Assembly: GCF_033807575.1 (NCBI RefSeq)
Contig: NW_026907799.1
Span: forward strand, 124,001-188,000
Source of the DNA: Cydia pomonella
Lineage: Eukaryota; Arthropoda; Insecta; Lepidoptera; Tortricidae
Reading direction: 5' to 3'
DNA length: 64,000 nt
Position 1 is the stretch's first letter, and each line of letters opens with the position of its first letter. The translations under genes and the position numbers were made by a program. Positions 39,801 to 48,800 of the stretch are shown here, in pieces. Below the pieces are notes generated by a model. The model was given only the letters and a program-made list of their open reading frames with translations, made no database searches and had not been told where the DNA came from.

Positions 39801-42800
39801 CAGATTTAATTGACTCAGCTCGGCCTTACCCACAACCGGTATCAATGTGTTCGGACAGTTCTCCTGATCACCGTACATGCGGTAGTAAAGCGGAAAAATG
39901 GTGGAGGGGATAGTAATGACGTCACAAAGATGGCGGCCGGACCTATTCTTTTTGGCGGTGTATCTCGAAAACCACTTAACCGATTTTAATCATCGAGGTG
40001 TCAAATAATAGCTTATATTATGGAGATTATTTCCTTTTCTACAAACATTTACGTGAAACCTATAGGAAAAAAAATAATCACAAAAAACAGTTTTTTTATA
40101 AAATTATTATTTTTTATTTTGTAAAAATCTCCGCAAATATTAGCATTTCGCAAATTTTGTTTAATATAAAACATATTGCTTCATTATCAAGGAATATAAT
40201 GAGCCTTAAAACATACAGATCGAGTAATAAACAATGAAGCTACACTCATTTATTTGCGCATGGGTAACGATAACTGGCTTTTACCGGTCGAAACTGTGGT
40301 GACTGTTACGATACGTATTGAATGGAATTTATAGAGTATCGGTTTTAATTACTGAAATTATAATTAAAATTATAAAAACCAGACACAATAATGTTACCTT
40401 ACTTCGACGTTTAGTCTCTTTTTTCGTCTTAATCATAGGTAGGTACATATTTCTTTTTACTTAAAAATTTTATACAGGGTGAACTTTTAACCACCAGTCA
40501 TACTCTGCGCAGCGACTTTATAGGTCATACTTAACAACTTTTACTATGGGACCAATTCCGAAATCGCGAAAAAAATTTTGACTGTCCCATATAAAGGTGC
40601 GACCACTTTACCAGACCAACACTTTTCCAAACTGAGCTACAGCTGTCCGATGAAGTTAAGTACTTAGGACTAACTCTCGACAATAAACTCAATTGGAACA
40701 ACCACATCAACAAACGGATAGACAAGGCGGGAGTTGTCTTCTGGCAGTGCAGAAGGATGATTGGTAAGAGGTGGGGACTCAACCCGAAAATTACCCTCTG
40801 GCTCTATAAGACGATAATCCGCCCCTTACTCTGTTACGGTGCTCTGGTTTGGTGGCCAAGAACAAACCTAGGCAACGTACGAGACAAACTACAAAGACTT
40901 CAAAGGCTCGCATGCGCGGCCACCACTGGCTGCACGAGGTCTACCCCGACTGCAGCCATGGAGGTCATGCTAAACCTTCCACCGCTGCACCTACACATAC
41001 AGCAAGAGGCCAGTCTCTCAGCGGTAAGGTTGCGAACCCTCAAGATATGGTCTAACATCACAGGAGCTCTTCACACAAAATGCCTGGAAAAGGTGTATGA
41101 CGAATTTCCAGTGCTTAGGTCAGGCACGGACCGGATTCACAAACAAGCTATCTTCGATAAAAGGTACAAAATACAGTTATATGAGGACGACAATCATGAA
41201 GGACTCAATCCCCGGGAGCTGAGAATCTTCACTGATGGGTCCAAAACAGACAGCGGATCGGGCTCTGGAACCTTCTCAGAAGACCTGAACATGTCGATCA
41301 CCACTCCGCTAGGAGCCCATAACTCGGTATTCCAAGCTGAGTGCATGGGCATCATAAACGCGGCGGCTGCCATCACTGCAAGGAAGGTAGTAGGATCCTC
41401 CATCCGCATACTCTCCGACAGTAAAGCAGTCTTAATGGCTCTAAATAGCCATATAGTTACATCCAAACTTATACACGAATGCCACGAACGACTAATGGAG
41501 GTATGTCATAATAACAAGATCACCCTACAATGGATCAAGGGACACAGTGGATCCCGAGGTAACGATGCTGCGGACGAGCTTGCCAGGCAAGGATCGAATG
41601 CGGGGGCGATTGGTCCGGAACCGATTCTTCCGATACCATTTAGCAAGGTACGCTCAATGCTGCTGGCACGTACAGGGAAACTACACACAGAACACTGGCT
41701 GAACCAGACTGGATGCAGACAGGCAAAAGAAGCCATGCCTGGCATCAACGGAAAACTCACAAGGGCGCTCCTGCAACTAGGGAAGGTCCGACTGAGTATG
41801 GTAACCAGTGTCATAACAGGTCATGGACTATTTAACAAACATCTTTTCACAACAGGTGTCACAGACAGTCCCCTGTGCCGAGGTTGCATGGAGACAGAAG
41901 AAACAGCCTCTCACGTGGTGCTGGAATGCAGCGGAGTGACTCCATACAGGGCTAAACATCTCGGATCTCCGAGAGACCTCCCCGAGGTCCTACTCAACAT
42001 GAAAGGTTTGATAGGATTCCTCGAGGAGCTGGGCTGGCAGGACTAGCCCACCCCCAACATATCACGCAAAATAGGCGCAAGTCGTCGAGTTGCGGAAAAA
42101 TCGCCCGAATACAATACAATACAATACAATACAATACAAGGTGCGACCAGACCGCAGCTTAAAAAACGGTCACGATACGGAATCGCAGTGACGCGTCGTA
42201 TGCGTACCGTTTTTGACGCATGCTCCCCACACCGCTGTTTAAAAAACGGTGACGGTACGGAATCGCAGTGACGTGCTTCACGCGAATCTTTTTTGTTCGC
42301 AAAACAGTTGCGTCTTTTACGTCACCGGTACGGTGTCTGCCATAAGATCTCCGTGTAATATTTTTTGCGATTTTTACGCAGTTCAATTTACGGTGCGTCA
42401 GCTTATTTTAAGCAGCGGTGTGGCGAGCATGCGTCATGGACCCGGGTACGTCCTTAAACTACGTCCAAAAGAGAGGTATGGGCATTGTGAATGTCATCTC
42501 GCTTTGTGTGGTAGGGCACAGCCAGTGGGTGTCATTCCAGATCCAAATTTTCTTGCGTGATTCGGCATTGGTCCCATAATAAAAGTTGTTCAGTATGACC
42601 TGTAAAGTCACTGCGCAGAGTATGGCTGGTGGTTAAAATTTCATCTTATACCTATATTCGACACAAGTAGTAAGTACTTACAGACCAACTATGATACACA
42701 TTTTGCCTGTATAGTGATACATAGTGAATAAATTAATACCTGATTTAAAAAAAAAAACAAATATAACAAATAGCATGTTATTTAATTCAGTAATCACTAA

Positions 42801-45800
42801 TCAGTCTTAAACAATGAACATCATACTTTTAGATTAGACAACAAAATGTATATTTATACTGTGTTACGACTTGAAAGATTTTACTGCTTTAAAACATAAG
42901 ACAAACCTACCAACCAAATGTATAAAAAAAATGTTTTTTGTGATTATTATTTTCCTATAGGTTTCACGTAAATGTTTGTAACTACGGAACCCTAAAAAGG
43001 AAATAATCTCCATAATATAAGCTATTAGTTGACACCTCGATGAATACAATCGGTTAAGTGGTTTTCGAGATACACCGCCAAAAAGAATAGGTCCGGACGC
43101 CATCTTTGTGACGTCATTACTATCCCCTCCCACCATTTTTCCGCTTTACTACCGCATGTACGGTGATCAGGAGAAACGCCCGAACACATTGATACCGGTT
43201 GTGGGTAAGGCCGAGCTGAGTCAATTAAATCTGGCCTCGGAGCGGCTTGGGGACTACTAATAGTAAAAGTTGTTCAGTATGACCTATAAAGTCGCTGCGC
43301 AGAGTATGACTGGTGGTTAAAAGTTCACCCTGTATAAAATTTTTAAGTAAAAAGAAATATGTACCTACCTATGATTAAGACGAAAAAAGAGACTAAACGT
43401 CGAAGTAAGGTAACATTATTGTGTCTGGTTTTTATAATTGTCATTATAATTTCAGTAATTAAAACCGATACTCTATAAATTCCATTCAATACGTATCGTA
43501 ACAGTCACCACAGTTTCGACCGGTAAAAGCCAGTTATCGTTACCCATGCGCAAATAAATGAGTGTAGCTTCATTGTTTATTACTCGATCTGTATGTTTTA
43601 AGGCTCATTATATTCCTTGATAATGAAGCAATATGTTTTATATTAAACAAAATTTGCGAAATGCTAATATTTACGGAGATTTTTACTAAATAAAAAATAA
43701 TAATTTTATAAAAAAACTGTTTTTTGTGATTATTTTTTTTCCTATAGGTTTCACGTAAATGTTTGTAGAAAAAGAAATAATCTCCAGAATATAAGCTATT
43801 ATTTGACACCTCGATGATTAAAATCGGTTAAGTGGTTTTCGAGATACACCGCCAAAAAGAATAGGTCCGGCCGCCATCTTTGTGACGTCATTACTATCCC
43901 CTCCACCATTTTTCCGCTTTACTACCGCATGTACGGTGATCAGGAGAACTGTCCGAACACATTGATACCGGTTGTGGGTAAGGCCGAGCCGAGTCAATTA
44001 AATCGTGTTTCTAGAGGGCTTTTGAGATTTGGCGACCGTACTATCGTTAAAGGATGGTAATAATTTCATTTTTCGCCCACTCAGCTGGAGAAATAATAAT
44101 TAAGGACTAATTAGTGCTTACTACAACAAAACGAAAAATATTAGCAAATGTTGGTTAATCTATTTGTGTTTCTTGCTAATTAACATTTGTATATATTACT
44201 ACGGTGTAATTAGTATTAGGCTGTTAATTATATTTAATTTTGTTAAACACATGTCCAAGTCGGGTTCAGTGTAAGAAGTTGCTCGGTCAGTGGCAGTTCG
44301 TATAATGTATATTAATGTACGTGCGTATTTTATTATACACATATACACTTAATTTTTTGTGAAGACTTAATATAATATATTTATTCGATTTTTTTTTATA
44401 AAATAATGACGAAGATAAAGTATTGAAAAGCGGTATCGGGTAATTGAGTATGTAGGTATATGTACTTTCTAGAATCACTTTGTGATATTTTTTGGGTGTT
44501 CTTTATCATATTTTTTTATTCGTGATATCTTCCTTCAGGGGTTCATTGTGATATATACTATATTCGTTAGATAGTCTATCTTATTGGCTTCCGAGTTCTG
44601 ATAATAGTATAATTTGGTAAATCAATTAGTCATTAGAAAAAGTCGGCAAACATAAAAGATGTCGGCGTAAAGAGACGACTTCACATAGAAAATTTGAACT
44701 TATCGATTGGAAATTTAAAACGTAAACCTTTATTTTTCCACCTACATGTTTGTCAAACTAGTCAGCAACGCGATTAACATTAATATATGTGTACAGCACC
44801 AGCAGCCCATCCCGGGCGCGGGCGCGCCGGCGCCGCCGCCGCACGCCGCGCCGCCGCTCGCCGCGCACGCGCACACGCACACGCTGCCGCACCAGCCCTC
44901 GCAGCCCGCGCACACACACCACCGCACCTCCAGGTACGTACCCTCACACACATCTTACCGTACTCGACTATACACCACAATCGACCGAACCTAACGGTGA
45001 CAAAAGTTTTAGTGCCGACCCTAAGGATAAATAAGGAATGAAAATGGGACATAGCTACAGCGGAAAAATATGGACACGGATGAATTAGCCCTTAAATTTC
45101 TCACAACTTCGCTGGCATGTACATCTAGAACGAGTAGGATGCGATCGCGCTGACAAAAACCGTATGTACACAGGGTGTCAGGGTGTCAGGGTACCCCGGT
45201 CTCTAGGTATCGTTGGAATAATGACCTCATAAATTTAACTACCTGGAAAATATAACTGGCGTGATGTGATGTGGCTTGGGATCTTTTCATTGGCGCTTCT
45301 CTCTACAAAGCGCCGGCCATAAATGTACAGAGAAATGATTTCCTTTCACATCTAAATCAATTTCACAATTACATATTAATTTAACCTTGCCCATACGTGT
45401 TAGTCAACGTTTTCTCTATTTTTTACTAGCGCACCGATGCCGCCTAATATGTGCCTAACGGCAGCGAACAATGGGCCGCCCGCGCCACCGCCTGTACCGC
45501 CGCACCAAAATCTTCCCGCACCTAATGTGAGTACCTACTCTGCAATCAAGTAGTCGACTTATTTGAAAACATAAAATATCACAATATATTTTTAACCATG
45601 CATGCCGGGCTCACACAAACAAAGTAGTCTATTTTATATAATTTACGAAAAAACTCTTGTAAGGTATTTTCATCCTGTTGTAATTTCAAAACTTTCAAGC
45701 GAAATGTAAGTTTAGGAAATAATTGTAGAACTATTTTTATATATAAATATGAATAGTTGTGATTTTATTAGTTTTAAATTTGTATTTAACTATTCGTGGC

Positions 45801-48800
45801 TGTCTAGTTAATTATTCGTTTCGAATTCTCAAAGTGATCCATCCATTATTGCCATCGTTACTATGCATCCTTGTAAAATTCTCAAGAATAGTATTCATAT
45901 TGTTTTTTTTTTGTACAGGGTCCCATAGCGCCACAGACGCCCCCGGCCGCGCCTCAACCTCCTCCAGCGGTTAGTATTTAATTATATGTATAATTGTTTT
46001 AATTCACAGGTCACGAACCGACCCTAGCTTATGCGAAAGTCTGCTTTCATATACGCTTTCAAATTAATAAAATGAGTTCATGTACTACTCATTCGTTGAT
46101 TTATTACTTTCTTCTATAAAAATATATGGGACCTTATGAGGTTAAAAAGATAAATATTTGATGCATTATATTTGGTTTAGCAGCCGGCCGCCCCGCCGGC
46201 GCCCCCCGCGCCGGCCGCCGCGGGCCCGCCCCCGCCCCCGCCGCCGCCCGGCGCCGCCCCCGCCCCCGCCCCCACCCCCGCCGTGGCGTCCCCGCCCCCG
46301 CCGCCGCCGCCGCCGCAGCCCCCCCAGCCCGACCTGTCCGGCCTGGCCGCCCAGCTGCAACAGGCCAGGCTCAAACGGCAAGCCAAGGTAACGTGCCCCC
46401 GGGACCTTCTCCCTGTCAGGATGCCCGAATCGTAGAATGTATAACACTGATGACTGTTAGGTCAGGATGGCCGCGTTGATAGAGAATCACTGGGGCTATT
46501 TCGAGTAAGGGGTGGCCGAGTCGTGAATAAATATTACCGAGAACTACTTCAAATCGGGATGATCAAATTGTTAGAAGAGATATCACCGAGGACTGTTTTA
46601 AGTCAGGATGGCTAAGTTGTTTTACAGCAAATACTAATTTTTAGCTGTCATGCAACAGCTGACGATTTTATGAATTACTACGATGTCGAGAGATGGTATG
46701 ATGCAACAGGAACAAAATGTTTTCCCAGACACGTCTAGTGTCACATTATTTTACTAATATCTCTATTAACCCTTGCCCTTACGTTTTCCAGCAAGCGGTG
46801 AGTCTCGCGGCCAGCGCGGACGCGTCCCCGCCCGGCGGCGCCGAGCACTCGGGCTCGTCGTCCAGCTCGGGCGGCAGCGCGCGCGGCAACAACAACATGC
46901 ACTGCATGATGCACGAGATGCAGCGCACGCTGGCCCGCCGCCGGGCGCACTTGGACCGCGCCGAGGTACTACACATGTCTCATATAACGGTGACAAACGT
47001 AGATGTTAAGTCCTCTATGTTATCTAACCTAACGGTGACAAACGTAGATTTTCAAGTCCTCGATGTTATGTAACCTAACGGTGAAAACGTGGACGACAAA
47101 GTCCTCGATGCTAAAGTATGGCATATTTTACTGTAAAGGAGCAAAGTAATTCTATTGATTTTTCACTTACACGTCCCTCTGCAGGAAACGCAACTTTACA
47201 TCTTCAATCCCGCCATCGAGGACTGCGGCTCCACTAAATAAAATCTAACTCAAACGTCGCCATGGCACTATCGGCGTTGCTCTGTCAATTTGCCAAGGCG
47301 ATCTCGTGTACGATCCGGAGCAAGGATAGTGTTTTTTTATGTCGGCCCCTTTTGGTAAAAGTTATATCGTACCTGTTTCAGGAGTCGTCAGGGGATAACA
47401 GCGCCAACACTACACCACTGAAAACGTGGGAACGCGCTGCTACGCTACCACACCGCCTACCCAACACCTGTAATGGCACTACGCGTAAGTTTACATTTGT
47501 GTTTATATTTAAATATACTTTTAAACTTCATCGCACAAAACAAAATCCTAATAATGCTACTTACTTGTTTTAACCATGACACATGTGCAAACTACCTAAA
47601 AATACATACATTCAAAATGGCGGCGAAGTTTTATAATTTTTTTAAAGTTATTAGGAATTGAGGGTTCAAGGATTTGAAATACCAATAGTCTTATATTGAT
47701 ATCAAAACAAGGGGGTGAACTTAAAGAGTTGTAAGTCTGTACTAACTTTCTACCCTAAAGGTTGATTGCACCATGCACATTTGCACAATCAACGAATTGA
47801 GCAATGTTAAACATCTTGGCATTCGATAGAGTTGATAGTCGGACCAAGCTAACTCTGCATGGCATTTACAATGATAATGTGTAGTGATTTCGTTATTAAT
47901 TGTCAAACTTCTATGAAAATATGGCTTTTATAATGACACCACCTCACTTTGTTCTGTTCAAGTCAAATGGTTTTGTGTTTGCAGCTAACTCCGAGTCACC
48001 CGCTACGCAAGCGCCGCAGTCGCCGCGCTCGGTGCGCAAGCGCTTTGGCTCCGCAAGCGAGGAGACTATACTTAAGGTACCTATGTTTTATTTTACTTAG
48101 GTGGCTGATGTATCATGATTATTTTCTCCGCACATAATTCTCTAAGGATCTCCTCAACGAGCTCTTATGCCCTCGTCCAATAGTTTCCTGCGATCCTATG
48201 CAATTAGTCGGTACACCCTGTTAAGGCCCGTTCTGTGTAAACTAGTTTGTGTAACTTTAAGTGGTTTATTTATTAGACGTTAGGAATGCCACATGACACA
48301 GCTTAGTCTGTGAAAATGTGCCTCGGCACCGTCGCAGGCTGTTCTCACGTGCGTTCGTCACAGGCGAGATATATCTTCGTAGCTACTTTACGCCGTAATT
48401 TCTACACAAGGTGGCTCGTTCTGGGTCCCTATTAATTTAGCGTTTGGTTTTTTTACAGCAAGTGAACGGCGGTGGCGAAGGCGGTGGCTACGTGTCAGCA
48501 GCCGAGTGGGAAGCTTTCAAGCAAGACATGCTGCGTGAGATGCGCGCGCAGCTCACACAGATTAAGCGCGAGATACTCGACGGTTAGTACTGACTAAGGA
48601 CTGATTCACGAAAGTATAAAACTGATGTGAAATATAAAATTTCCCAATGAAAATTTTGTGAACGTCTTAACGATGACAGATGGTTTGGTGCAATTGTTGC
48701 AACCGATCATAAGTAATATGAAATCGGAGTTAATATATAACGGTGACAAATAAAGTAGACATAAAAATCCTCTATAGTAAGTAACCTAACGGTGTTAAAC

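Larger units (their letters stand above)
39773..44043. mobile_element. 4.3 kb inverted-repeat (foldback-like) complex
   Basis: The left arm A (39773-40546) and the outermost right arm C (43261-44043) are near-identical inverted copies of about 775 bp, both ending TAGTACGGTCGCCAAA. A third arm B (about 42542-43254) is in the same orientation as C and matches only the outer and inner ends of A, so A and B may be the original ends and C a later duplication. The tips are compatible with a TA duplication, but this is not decisive. The interior holds a LINE insertion and a small MITE cluster. Frames in A (39998-40237) and C (43570-43809) are the same DNA on opposite strands and have no recognisable product. 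Confidence 0.82.

Noticed and set aside
39998..43809. Two similar proteins of 79 residues on opposite strands (39998-40237 and 43570-43809)
   Set aside because: They are the same DNA in the two arms of an inverted repeat, so similarity comes from the repeat. No domain, and the composition is that of AT-rich DNA.
44742..45052. Several Ala/Cys-rich frames on both strands
   Set aside because: Shadows of ena exon 6. Only the phase-0 frame between good splice sites fits the gene.
46158..46447. Gly/Arg-rich frames on both strands
   Set aside because: Shadows of the proline-rich ena exon 9. GC-rich low-complexity DNA opens every frame.
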